From Halanaerobium saccharolyticum subsp. saccharolyticum DSM 6643 (GTDB taxonomy: Bacteria > Bacillota > Halanaerobiia > Halanaerobiales > Halanaerobiaceae): DNA of 64,000 bases. A model generated the notes under the pieces. It was not told the DNA's origin. It did not search any database and saw only the letters and a program-made list of their open reading frames with translations. Shown one piece after another: positions 8,978 to 16,548 of the stretch (position 1 is the first letter of the stretch; each line of letters opens with the position of its first letter). Made by a program: the position numbers and the translations under genes. Location of the stretch: contig NZ_CAUI01000005.1 of NCBI RefSeq assembly GCF_000350165.1, positions 496,001 through 560,000 on the forward strand. Reading direction: 5' to 3'.

Positions 8978-11728
8978 ATGGTGAAAGTTTTGGCTGAAGA
9001 AGAAATGAACTGGAAATTTACTGGTAAAAACGGAGAATTTAGACTTGAAAATGCAGATAACAATAACCGTTTATATTTTCCTCTGACAAATGAAGCAGGA
9101 ATGATGTCTGCTATTAGCCCACTTTTAAATGGGGATATTAAAACCGGGCAGAATACTTTTGCAATGGAACCTGTTTCTATAGACAATCTTCATAATAATC
9201 GTTCAGCAAGAAATTTCTGGCTTTTAATTGATGATCAAACTCTCTGGTCAGCTGCAGGTAATTCTGCTAAACAAATTTCTCAAAAATATAGTGAGGCTGA
9301 GGCTGAGAGTACAAAAGTAGAAGCCGGATTTTTATGGCATAAAATTATTAGAATCAATCAAGAATATAATCTTAAATCAGAAATAACTAATTTTGTACCG
9401 GCAAATAATGATAAAGTAGAATTGATGCAGGTTAAAATTACTAACAAGGGAGAGCAGGCAAGAAAAATAACTCCAACTGCAGCAATTCCAATTTATGGGC
9501 GCTCTGCAGATAATTTAAGGGATCATCGTCATGTTACTTCTTTACTTCATAGAACTAAAACTATTGAAAATGGAGTAACGGTGTCTCCAACTCTTTCTTT
9601 TGATGAGAGAGGACATAAAAAAAACAAAGCTGCTTATGCAGTAGTTGGTGCTGATCAGTCTGGCAAAAAACCAATTGGTTTTTATCCTGTATTAGAGGAT
9701 TTTATCGGTCGGGGAGGATTTTTAGATTGGCCGGAAGCAGCAGCAAAAAAAATGGATAATTATCTTGAAGCTGGAGCAGAAATTGATGGCTATGAGTCAA
9801 TAGGAGCACTTCGTTTTGAAGATATTAATTTAGAGCCAGGAGAAGAAAAGACATATGTTCTGGCAGTTGTAATTGAGGAAGAAAATGATGATTTAATCGC
9901 TGATGCAGCTAAAAAATACTGCAGCAGAGAAAAATTCGAAAACTATCTTCAGGAAAATAAAGATTTTTGGAAAAAGAAACTGGATAAACTGCAGTTTGAT
10001 TCTGCAGACAATAAATTTGATCAGTGGATGCGCTGGGTCAATCTGCAGCCAATTTTAAGAAGGATTTACGGTTGTTCTTTTCTTCCTCACCATGATTATG
10101 GGCGTGGAGGCAGAGGCTGGCGTGATTTATGGCAGGATTGTCTAGCTTTATTAATAATGGAACCAGAGGGTGTTAGAGAAACTCTGTTGAATAATTTTGC
10201 AGGAGTCAGAATTGATGGTACTAATGCAACAATTATTGGTTCCAAGCCAGGAGAATTTATAGCTGATCGTAATAATATTAGTCGAGTCTGGATGGATCAT
10301 GGAGCCTGGCCATTTTTAACAACTAAACTTTATCTTGACCAAAGTGGAGACCTTGATTTTCTACTTGAAAAGCAGAGTTATTTTAAAGATTCACATACTG
10401 CTTTTGGTAATCAAATTGATGATAATTGGAATCGTGAAGATGGTAATAAGTTGTTGGATCAAGAAAATAATATCTATCAGGGCAGTATTTTAGAACATCT
10501 GCTTGTACAGCATCTGACTCTATTTTTTAATGTTGGAGATAATAATAATTTTCGCTTAGAAGGTGCTGACTGGAATGATGGTCTTGATATGGCAGAAGAA
10601 AATGGAGAAAGTGTAACTTTCACTGCTCTTTATGCCAGTAATCTATTAGAAATGGCAGAAATTTTAGAAGGGCTTAAGTCTAAAAATAAAGTTGAAACGA
10701 TTGAAATTGCTCAGGAACTAAAAATACTCTTAGATTCTTTAACAGAGTCAGTAAATTATGATTCAGTTGCAGCAAAACATGAGCTTTTAAATAAGTATTT
10801 CGACTCTTATCAGACTAAAGTCTCAGGTACTAAAATTAAAGTTGAGGCTGATTCTTTAATTAAAGATTTAAAAAGAAAAGCAGACTGGATTATTAAACAT
10901 TTAAGAAAAAATGAGTGGCTTGAAAACGAAGAAGGATACAAGTGGTTTAACGGTTATTATGATAATGATGGTCAAAAACTGGAAGGAGATCATCCTTTAG
11001 GAGTCAGAATGACTCTAACCGGTCAGGTCTTTCCGATAATGGGAAATGTGGCTTCTGACAGCCAGGTTGAAGAAATAATAAAAACAGCTGACAACTATTT
11101 AAAAGATGATCAGGTTGGAGGTTATCGCTTAAATACAAACTTTAATGAAGTACTGATGAATATGGGTAGAGCCTATGGTTTTGCTTATGGTCATAAAGAA
11201 AATGGTGCTATGTTTAGCCATATGGCTGTAATGTACAGTAATGCTCTTTATAAAAGAGGTTATGCCGAAGCTGGGAATGAAGTAATTTCTTCAATCTATA
11301 AGCAGTCTATCAATTATCAGGAAAGCAAAATTTATCCTGGAATTCCTGAGTATATAAACAATCGGGGAGAAGGTTTATATCATTATTTAACCGGCTCAGC
11401 TAGCTGGCTTTTATTGACCATGGTAACTCAGGTTTATGGTGTTAGAGGTGATTTAGGTGATCTTGTTTTAGATCCTAAATTAATGGCAGAAGACTTTGAT
11501 CAAAATTCTGAAGCTAAAATCACTACTGTCTTTGCTGATCGGGATCTAGAAATTAGTTATCATAATCCTGAAGCTTTAAATTATAAAGATTATGAGATTA
11601 AAGAGATATTACTAGATGATCAAGAAATTGATTTTGTAAAAAAAGATAATTCAGTGATGATCAAAAGAAATATTTTAACAGATAAAACTGACGTTGAAAA
11701 AATAAAATTAGATATTAAACTAAAATAA
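8978..11728 (+). CDS. GH94-family beta-glucan oligosaccharide phosphorylase (cellobiose/laminaribiose phosphorylase-like)
   Basis: Predicted inverting phosphorylase that cleaves a beta-glucosyl disaccharide or oligosaccharide with phosphate to give glucose 1-phosphate, saving ATP. Family marks are GGRGWRDLWQDCLALL near residue 378, EGADWNDGLDMAEENGES near 527 with the general-acid Asp in DWNDG, and NGAMFSHMAVMYSNALYKRG near 740. At about 916 residues it is longer than typical cellobiose phosphorylases (roughly 800) and closer to laminaribiose or 1,3-beta-oligoglucan phosphorylases, so the linkage is left open. No signal peptide. The start is uncertain: ATG 8978 has no good ribosome binding site, while TTG 8990 (after GGATGGTGAAAG) and ATG 9005 are in-frame alternatives. 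It is the last gene of the operon. Confidence 0.82.
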   Translation: MVKVLAEEEMNWKFTGKNGEFRLENADNNNRLYFPLTNEAGMMSAISPLLNGDIKTGQNTFAMEPVSIDNLHNNRSARNFWLLIDDQTLWSAAGNSAKQISQKYSEAEAESTKVEAGFLWHKIIRINQEYNLKSEITNFVPANNDKVELMQVKITNKGEQARKITPTAAIPIYGRSADNLRDHRHVTSLLHRTKTIENGVTVSPTLSFDERGHKKNKAAYAVVGADQSGKKPIGFYPVLEDFIGRGGFLDWPEAAAKKMDNYLEAGAEIDGYESIGALRFEDINLEPGEEKTYVLAVVIEEENDDLIADAAKKYCSREKFENYLQENKDFWKKKLDKLQFDSADNKFDQWMRWVNLQPILRRIYGCSFLPHHDYGRGGRGWRDLWQDCLALLIMEPEGVRETLLNNFAGVRIDGTNATIIGSKPGEFIADRNNISRVWMDHGAWPFLTTKLYLDQSGDLDFLLEKQSYFKDSHTAFGNQIDDNWNREDGNKLLDQENNIYQGSILEHLLVQHLTLFFNVGDNNNFRLEGADWNDGLDMAEENGESVTFTALYASNLLEMAEILEGLKSKNKVETIEIAQELKILLDSLTESVNYDSVAAKHELLNKYFDSYQTKVSGTKIKVEADSLIKDLKRKADWIIKHLRKNEWLENEEGYKWFNGYYDNDGQKLEGDHPLGVRMTLTGQVFPIMGNVASDSQVEEIIKTADNYLKDDQVGGYRLNTNFNEVLMNMGRAYGFAYGHKENGAMFSHMAVMYSNALYKRGYAEAGNEVISSIYKQSINYQESKIYPGIPEYINNRGEGLYHYLTGSASWLLLTMVTQVYGVRGDLGDLVLDPKLMAEDFDQNSEAKITTVFADRDLEISYHNPEALNYKDYEIKEILLDDQEIDFVKKDNSVMIKRNILTDKTDVEKIKLDIKLK

Positions 11729-11843
11729 ATTAATTTTCCAGCTGATTATAGTAATATTAATCAAAAGCTATTAATAGTGATGATTATTATAGTCTGTTAA
11801 GATGATTAATTATAGTCTGCTAAAAGGATGGGATTAGATTACA

Positions 11844-12254
11844 ATGAAATCTAATTTAATAGAAATTAAAGAATATAAAGAAGCTGGTTATAAACCGGTT
11901 ATTGATTACGGAGATTGGCGGGTTGCAGTTTTAAATTACTGTGATGAGTTACTGCCTGAAAATATTGATAAAATGCAAAAACACAATAAAACAGATGAAG
12001 TCTTTGTCTTATTAAGCGGTAACTGCCAGTTGTTTTTAGCTGAGGGTGAAGAAAAAATTGAAGATATTTATGTTCAAGATATGGAACCATTTAAAATGTA
12101 TAACGTTAAGCGCTCTGTTTGGCATACTCATACTCTAAGTGAGGATGCAATGGTCTTAATTATTGAAAATAAAGATACTTCTTTAGAAAATTCTCCAGAA
12201 AAAGAATTAAGTGAGAAACAGCAGCAAAAAATAGTAGAATTAACTAAAAAATAA
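11844..12254 (+). CDS. Small cupin-like protein
   Basis: 136 residues with a single predicted cupin beta-barrel. The pattern KTDEVFVLLSGNCQLFLAEG followed by MYNVKRSVWHTHTLSEDAMVLIIEN resembles the two cupin motifs, but the first motif lacks the usual HxH pair, so metal binding is uncertain. Function is unknown; sugar-binding or regulatory roles are common in the fold. The 115-nt gap before it contains two direct copies of ATTATAGTCTG (about 11773-11820). No U-tailed terminator separates it clearly from the glycosidase operon, so weak read-through is possible. Confidence 0.6.
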   Translation: MKSNLIEIKEYKEAGYKPVIDYGDWRVAVLNYCDELLPENIDKMQKHNKTDEVFVLLSGNCQLFLAEGEEKIEDIYVQDMEPFKMYNVKRSVWHTHTLSEDAMVLIIENKDTSLENSPEKELSEKQQQKIVELTKK

Positions 12255-12298
12255 TATTAGTTAAAACAAATATATTCTTGTTTCACTTATTTCAATTG

Positions 12299-12376
12299 AA
12301 GCTTAAAGTTGCTTAAGTCAAAATTAGCTGGTTCCCCTATACCAGTTCTATAAAACACTTTAACCTCTTTAAGCTT
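12299..12376. other. Intergenic structured inverted repeat
   Basis: AAGCTTAAAG (12299-12308) and CTTTAAGCTT (12367-12376) are perfect 10-bp inverted repeats. Inside lies a smaller hairpin, CTGGT with ACCAG, around an eight-nt loop rich in C and T. No U-tract follows, so it does not look like a plain terminator. It may be a structured RNA leader or a remnant of a mobile element; I do not recognise a known class. Confidence 0.4.
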
Positions 12377-12401
12377 TATTGATTATATATATATCATAAT
12401 C

Positions 12402-12430
12402 TTTAAATATAAGGCCAAAAATGTTATAAT
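12402..12430 (+). promoter_or_regulatory. Putative promoter of the aldo/keto reductase gene
   Basis: TTTAAA (12402-12407), 17 bp, TATAAT (12425-12430), about 75 nt before the start codon. The -10 is perfect and the -35 weak. Confidence 0.5.
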
Positions 12431-12505
12431 TTAATTGGTTATTGAATTTATCTAAAACTGGATTTTTATTTGACGTAACGAATAAATTTCAGGGAGGTAT
12501 TATTA

Positions 12506-13489
12506 ATGAATTACAGAAAATTAGGTAAAACAGGTTTTGAAGTTTCAGAAGTATCATTTGGTGGCTGGGCAATTGGCGGAACCTGGGGAGATGTAGAAGA
12601 TGAGCAGTCAATGGCAGCTTTAGAAGAGGCAGTAGATCAGGGGATCAACTTTTTTGATACTGCTGATGTTTATGGAGACGGCCGCAGTGAGCGCCTGATG
12701 GCTAAACTGAGACATAAAACTGATAAGAAGATATATATCGCAACCAAAGCAGGCAGAAGACTTGATCCACATACTGCAGCAGGCTATAATAAGGAGAACT
12801 TAAATGAATTTGTGGATCGCAGTCTTAAAAACCTGGATGTAGATCAAATTGATTTACTGCAGCTGCACTGTCCTCCAACTGAAGTTTATGATCAGGAAGA
12901 AGTTTTTGAAGCTCTAGAAGAAATGGTTGAAGCTGGTAAAATTAAAAACTATGGTGTCAGTGTTGAAAAAGTAGAAGAAGCGATGAAGGCCTTAGAATAT
13001 GAAAATGTAGCTACGGTGCAGATTATTTTCAATATGTTTAGACACAAGCCAGCTGATGAATTTTTTGCAAAAGCCAAAGAAAAAGGAGTAGGAATTATTT
13101 GTAGAGTACCTCTAGCAAGTGGACTCTTAACAGGTAAATTTTCTAAAGACTCTACTTTTGCCGAAAATGATCACCGAAACTTTAATCGTAATGGTGAAGC
13201 TTTTGATAAAGGAGAAACTTTTTCCGGTGTAGATTTTGAACTGGGCTTAAAAGCTGTTGAAGAATTAGAAGAAATTAAACCAGAAGGTTTAACAATGGCC
13301 CAATTTGCACTTAAGTGGATTTTAATGCATGATGCAGTTAGCTGTGTAATTCCTGGTGGTAAAAAACCATGGCAGGTAAAAGACAATGCAGCTGCTTCTG
13401 AAGCGGATGATCTCTCAGCTGAAGTAATGGAGAGAGTAGATGAAATCTATGATGAATATATAAGAGATAGTGTGCATCACCTCTGGTAA
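12506..13489 (+). CDS. Aldo/keto reductase
   Basis: NAD(P)H-dependent carbonyl reductase of 327 residues, a cytoplasmic TIM barrel. The catalytic tetrad is visible: D51 and Y56 in FFDTADVYGDG, K81 in YIATKAG and H121 in LLQLHCP. It belongs to the general stress protein 69/YdjG-like branch (substrates unknown, often small aldehydes), suggested by SVEKVEEAMKALEYENVATVQ and the C-terminal VIPGGKKPWQVKDN. The ribosome binding site is CAGGGAGGT. It appears monocistronic. Confidence 0.88.
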   Translation: MNYRKLGKTGFEVSEVSFGGWAIGGTWGDVEDEQSMAALEEAVDQGINFFDTADVYGDGRSERLMAKLRHKTDKKIYIATKAGRRLDPHTAAGYNKENLNEFVDRSLKNLDVDQIDLLQLHCPPTEVYDQEEVFEALEEMVEAGKIKNYGVSVEKVEEAMKALEYENVATVQIIFNMFRHKPADEFFAKAKEKGVGIICRVPLASGLLTGKFSKDSTFAENDHRNFNRNGEAFDKGETFSGVDFELGLKAVEELEEIKPEGLTMAQFALKWILMHDAVSCVIPGGKKPWQVKDNAAASEADDLSAEVMERVDEIYDEYIRDSVHHLW

Positions 13490-13566
13490 AATATATACTT
13501 AATATAAATAACTTAATATAAATAATGAGTTTAAAAAGTCTGCAAATTGAAACATTGCGAAATAGC

Positions 13567-13594
13567 TTGACAAGAGATTTAAAAGATGTATAAT
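13567..13594 (+). promoter_or_regulatory. Perfect-consensus sigma-A promoter for two tiny genes
   Basis: TTGACA (13567-13572), 16-bp spacer, TATAAT (13589-13594). Both hexamers match the consensus exactly, the only such case seen in the window, implying strong transcription of the small genes that follow. Confidence 0.85.
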
Positions 13595-13676
13595 GTAATT
13601 AGTATAAATAATATATAAGTAAATCACTTATAATTAATTTAACAACAATAAGTTTATAAGAAAGGGTGATTTAATA

Positions 13677-13805
13677 ATGTTTAATTCTTTATTAACATTC
13701 ATTAAAACAGCTAATACTGAAGGGAAAAGAATCGAAAGTAATCTTCAAGCTGTTAAAGAAAAGCAGATTAAACACGATTCTTTTGCACACTTGAATCATT
13801 ACTAA
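13677..13805 (+). CDS. Tiny protein, first of a tandem paralogous pair (42 aa)
   Basis: Short gene reading MFNSLLTFIKTANTEG at its start and ending FAHLNHY, with GAAAGGGTGAT as ribosome binding site nine nt before ATG. The N-terminal dozen residues could form an amphipathic helix and the middle is charged. There is no cysteine, double-glycine leader or transmembrane segment. It shares its start (MFN), the pattern F-x-K/x-x-A and a final N-x-Y with the next tiny gene, and the two upstream regions are also similar, so the unit is a tandem duplication. A perfect promoter precedes it and a terminator follows the second copy. I do not recognise the family; secreted peptide, small regulator or signalling peptide are all open. 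Confidence 0.65.
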   Translation: MFNSLLTFIKTANTEGKRIESNLQAVKEKQIKHDSFAHLNHY

Positions 13806-13897
13806 AAATGTTTCATTTAAAAGTCAATAACTGATTTATAAAAATAAGTCAATCATAATTATAATTAAAATAACTTTATAAGAGAGGATGATTGTAG

Positions 13898-13996
13898 ATG
13901 TTTAACAACATGTTCAAATTCATGCAGGAGGCTAGACTTGAATCTTCAGATAATCAAGAAAAGCTTGATGCGTTTAAAAACTTAGGTAACTACTAA
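13898..13996 (+). CDS. Tiny protein, second of a tandem paralogous pair (32 aa)
   Basis: Begins MFNNMFKFMQEARLES and ends NLGNY. The ribosome binding site AGAGAGGATGATT and about 50 nt upstream resemble the corresponding region of the first copy: TTTATAAGA-R-AGG-R-TGATT is shared, with only the R positions differing. It is shorter in the middle than its neighbour. The 92-nt gap between the copies has no promoter or terminator that I can see, so both probably lie on one short mRNA ending at the hairpin at 14011. Function unknown. Confidence 0.62.
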   Translation: MFNNMFKFMQEARLESSDNQEKLDAFKNLGNY

Positions 13997-14010
13997 TATG
14001 ATGATAATAT

Positions 14011-14040
14011 AACCACCCTTCCCGGGTGGTTTTTCGTTTT
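14011..14040 (+). terminator. Terminator of the tiny-gene operon
   Basis: AACCACCC (14011-14018) pairs with GGGTGGTT (14024-14031), followed by TTTCGTTTTTT. A strong rho-independent terminator. Confidence 0.92.
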
Positions 14041-14055
14041 TTAAGGGTTATTTTT

Positions 14056-14084
14056 TTGTTATTTTCGATTTAATATATTATAAT
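14056..14084 (+). promoter_or_regulatory. Promoter of deoD
   Basis: TTGTTA (14056-14061), 17 bp, TATAAT (14079-14084), 36 nt before the deoD start codon. Confidence 0.65.
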
Positions 14085-14120
14085 ATAATAAAGAACTGAA
14101 AATAAATAGGAGGTATATTT

Positions 14121-14822
14121 ATGAGTGTACACATTGGAGCCAAAAAAGGAGATATTGCAGAAACAATTCTGCTGCCAGGTGATCCATTAAGAGCTAAATT
14201 TATTGCAGAAAATTATTTAGAAGATGTAAGCCAGTATAATGATGTTAGAGGAATGTACGGATATACTGGAACTTATAAAGGAAAAAGAATTTCAACTCAG
14301 GGTACAGGTATGGGAATGCCCTCTCTTTCAATTTATGTTAACGAGCTAATTAGAGATTATGGTGTCAAAAATTTGATTAGAGTGGGTTCGTGTGGTTCTT
14401 TTAATGAAGAAGCTAAAGTTAGAGATGTAATTTTAGTAAAAGCAGCCTGCAGCAATTCTAATTTAAATAAAATGCGTTTTGATGGCAAAGATTTTGCGCC
14501 TGCTTCCAGCTTCAAGCTTCTCTCAAAGGCTTATCAGGTGGCCCAGGAACAGGGAACTGAGGTTAAGGTTGGTACCATTTTAAGCTCAGATGCATTCTAT
14601 AATGATAATCGTGAAGCCTGGAAAAAATGGCGAGAATATGGTGTTTTAGCAGTAGAAATGGAATCTGCAGAATTATTAACATTAGCAGCCAAATATGGTG
14701 TGGATGCTTTAAGTATTTTAACAGTTAGTGATTCTTTAGTAACCGGAAAAGAAACAACATCTGATGAAAGAGAAAAAACTTTCACCGATATGATGGAGAT
14801 TGCTTTAGAACTAGCAGAATAA
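14121..14822 (+). CDS. deoD: Purine nucleoside phosphorylase, DeoD type
   Basis: Cleaves purine (deoxy)nucleosides with phosphate to the free base and (deoxy)ribose 1-phosphate for salvage. The 233-residue length is that of hexameric bacterial DeoD. Visible marks are the phosphate/ribose loop [18 protein letters not shown], the [17 protein letters not shown] segment, VEMESAEL contacting ribose, and the catalytic Asp in [10 protein letters not shown]. Ribosome binding site ATAGGAGGT. It has its own promoter and terminator, so it is expressed alone rather than in a deo operon. Confidence 0.96.
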   Translation: MSVHIGAKKGDIAETILLPGDPLRAKFIAENYLEDVSQYNDVRGMYGYTGTYKGKRISTQGTGMGMPSLSIYVNELIRDYGVKNLIRVGSCGSFNEEAKVRDVILVKAACSNSNLNKMRFDGKDFAPASSFKLLSKAYQVAQEQGTEVKVGTILSSDAFYNDNREAWKKWREYGVLAVEMESAELLTLAAKYGVDALSILTVSDSLVTGKETTSDEREKTFTDMMEIALELAE

Positions 14823-14851
14823 TCATTAATTATAAATTTATTACCAAGCAG

Positions 14852-14884
14852 CTGTCAGTTCTTTAATTGGGGCTGACAGTTTTT
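14852..14884 (+). terminator. Terminator after deoD
   Basis: CTGTCAG (14852-14858) pairs with CTGACAG (14873-14879), followed by TTTTT. Confidence 0.85.
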
Positions 14885-15018
14885 GTGATTATTTAAAGTA
14901 CTTTAAAGAACTTAATTTTTTTAAAAAATGTAATAAGCTTAGCTGAATACTAAAGTTTTTAATGTAATAATCATAAAAATTCGGAAGACAGTAAAAGTAG
15001 AGAGAATGGAGGTTTATA

Positions 15019-15648
15019 ATGAGAAAGGAAGAAAAGGTTTCATTTTATTCTCATTTTGTTGGTTTCATACTGGCCTTAATCGGCTTAGTTTTATTAATAT
15101 TCCGTGCCTTAGAGAGTCCAGACAAAATAATAGTAGCTTCAGTTTACGGTGTTTCAGTAGCCTTTCTATTTTTGGCTAGTTCTTTATACCATGCTTTTAA
15201 AAAAGAAGATGATGAAAGTTCTATCTGGCGTAAACTAGATCATTTTGCAATCTTTGTAATGATTGCGGGTTCATATACACCAGTAGCATATCTTTATTTG
15301 GAAGGTTGGCTCAAGTGGACAATTATTTCAGTCCAGTGGGGACTTGTTTTAGGGGGCTTTTTTCTGAAATTTATGTATTTTAAAACCCCCAGAATTTTAT
15401 ACACCTTAATTTATCTTTTAATGGGATGGGTAGGTATCTTTGCTTTTCATCAATTATTTATGTCAATGCCAACTTCTAATTTAATATTAATGTTTGCAGG
15501 AGGCCTATCTTTTACTGCTGGAGCAGTATTTTATATAATTAAAAAACCAAGGATTACGCCTAATTTTGGTTTTCATGAGATTTTTCATTTCTTTATTCTT
15601 GCCGGAGGAATATTACATTATATAATGGTATTTATAGCGTTGGGCTAA
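15019..15648 (+). CDS. Hemolysin III / PAQR-family membrane protein
   Basis: 209-residue protein with seven predicted membrane segments, the layout of the bacterial hemolysin III (YqfA/YplQ) branch of the PAQR family. Conserved elements are ASSLYHAFKK, LDHFAIFVMIAGSYTPV and, near the end, FHEIFHFFILAGGILHY. The histidines and aspartate in these segments form the zinc site in this family. Bacterial members are linked to membrane homeostasis; haemolysis is not a safe prediction. Ribosome binding site AATGGAGG. The next gene follows after 27 nt and may be co-transcribed. Confidence 0.88.
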   Translation: MRKEEKVSFYSHFVGFILALIGLVLLIFRALESPDKIIVASVYGVSVAFLFLASSLYHAFKKEDDESSIWRKLDHFAIFVMIAGSYTPVAYLYLEGWLKWTIISVQWGLVLGGFFLKFMYFKTPRILYTLIYLLMGWVGIFAFHQLFMSMPTSNLILMFAGGLSFTAGAVFYIIKKPRITPNFGFHEIFHFFILAGGILHYIMVFIALG

Positions 15649-15678
15649 TAATTTATTAGGGAGGATATTAGGATATTG

Positions 15679-15990
15679 ATGGAATTACAAAATGCTTTGA
15701 TTGAAATTATTTCCATAAGTGGCGAAGTAAAAAAGAAATTTTTAAAAGCTGTTAAATATGCTAAAAATAATGAATTTGAGCAAGCAGAAGAAATATTTAA
15801 TGAAGCAGAGGATCAATTAATAAAGGCTCATCTTAAGCAGACAGAATTAATTAAGCAAGAAGCTAATGGTGATAAGATTGAAGGAAGTTTAATGCTTACT
15901 CATGCTCAAGATCATTTGATGACGGCTATTTTACTTAAGGATATGGCACAAGAATTTATTGATTTATATGATAGGTTTGAATCTGAATAA
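15679..15990 (+). CDS. PTS lactose/cellobiose-type IIA protein (orphan)
   Basis: Cytoplasmic phosphocarrier of the lactose/cellobiose PTS family, 103 residues and all helical. The active-site motif is LTHAQDHLMT: the His corresponds to His78 of Lactococcus IIA-Lac and the Asp to Asp81, which binds the trimer metal ion. Both key residues are kept. An in-frame TTG at 15676 directly before the ATG is an alternative start; GGGAGGATATTAGG is the only ribosome binding candidate. No IIB or IIC gene is nearby, so it either serves permeases elsewhere or regulates. Confidence 0.85.
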   Translation: MELQNALIEIISISGEVKKKFLKAVKYAKNNEFEQAEEIFNEAEDQLIKAHLKQTELIKQEANGDKIEGSLMLTHAQDHLMTAILLKDMAQEFIDLYDRFESE

Positions 15991-15996
15991 TTTTTT

Positions 15997-16024
15997 AAGA
16001 CAGTTCCTAGGAGCTGTCTTTTTA
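15997..16024 (+). terminator. Terminator after the IIA gene
   Basis: AAGACAGTTCC and GGAGCTGTCTT form a stem with one G-U pair, followed by TTTTT. Confidence 0.8.
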
Positions 16025-16053
16025 ATTATATATTAATAAAAGGAGTTGGTAAT

Positions 16054-16422
16054 TTGAGTTTTTTATGGACTACAATTAAAGTTAAAGATTTAAAAGAATC
16101 AGTTGAATTTTATCAGGATATTGTTGGTTTAGAAGTTCAGAGGCAGTTTGAGGCTGGTCCGGAGACTGAAATAACTTTTTTAGCAGCTGCTGATGGTCAA
16201 ACAGCTGTTGAATTAATTGATAATCAAAACCAGGATGAAGTAGAGCTTGGATCAGATATTTCCTTAGGCTTTGAAGTGGATTCTCTTGCAGAAAAAATGA
16301 AATTAATTCAAGAAAACAACTTAAAGATTCACAGTGGACCAATTTCTCCCAATCCAAATATTGAGTTTTTCTTTGTTTTAGATCCAAACGGTCTGAGGAT
16401 TCAATTTGTAGAAAATAAATAA
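16054..16422 (+). CDS. VOC-superfamily (glyoxalase/bleomycin resistance-like) protein
   Basis: 122 residues starting at TTG 16054 after AAAAGGAGTTGG. The paired beta-alpha-beta-beta-beta modules of the vicinal oxygen chelate fold are recognisable: WTTIKVKDLKESVEFYQDIV at the start and FFVLDPNGLRIQFVE at the end. Potential metal ligands of this fold are not all present; the first position is Thr rather than His. The substrate cannot be predicted. Confidence 0.75.
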   Translation: MSFLWTTIKVKDLKESVEFYQDIVGLEVQRQFEAGPETEITFLAAADGQTAVELIDNQNQDEVELGSDISLGFEVDSLAEKMKLIQENNLKIHSGPISPNPNIEFFFVLDPNGLRIQFVENK

Positions 16423-16433
16423 TTTATCTAAAG

Positions 16434-16459
16434 CTGCTGACTTAATTGTCAGCAGTTTT
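16434..16459 (+). terminator. Terminator after the VOC gene
   Basis: CTGCTGAC (16434-16441), loop TTAATT, GTCAGCAG (16448-16455), then TTTTG. Confidence 0.88.
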
Positions 16460-16479
16460 GATGTATTTTTTTAAAATTA

Positions 16480-16508
16480 TTGCTAGTATTGAAAAATTTT
16501 GTTATAAT
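16480..16508 (+). promoter_or_regulatory. Promoter of the transporter/amidohydrolase operon
   Basis: TTGCTA (16480-16485), 17 bp, TATAAT (16503-16508). It overlaps an upstream in-frame start candidate of the next gene and so helps rule that start out. Confidence 0.75.
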
Positions 16509-16548
16509 CGTAAGCAAATTAGAATTTAGTAGTCTAGGAGGAGTAAAA

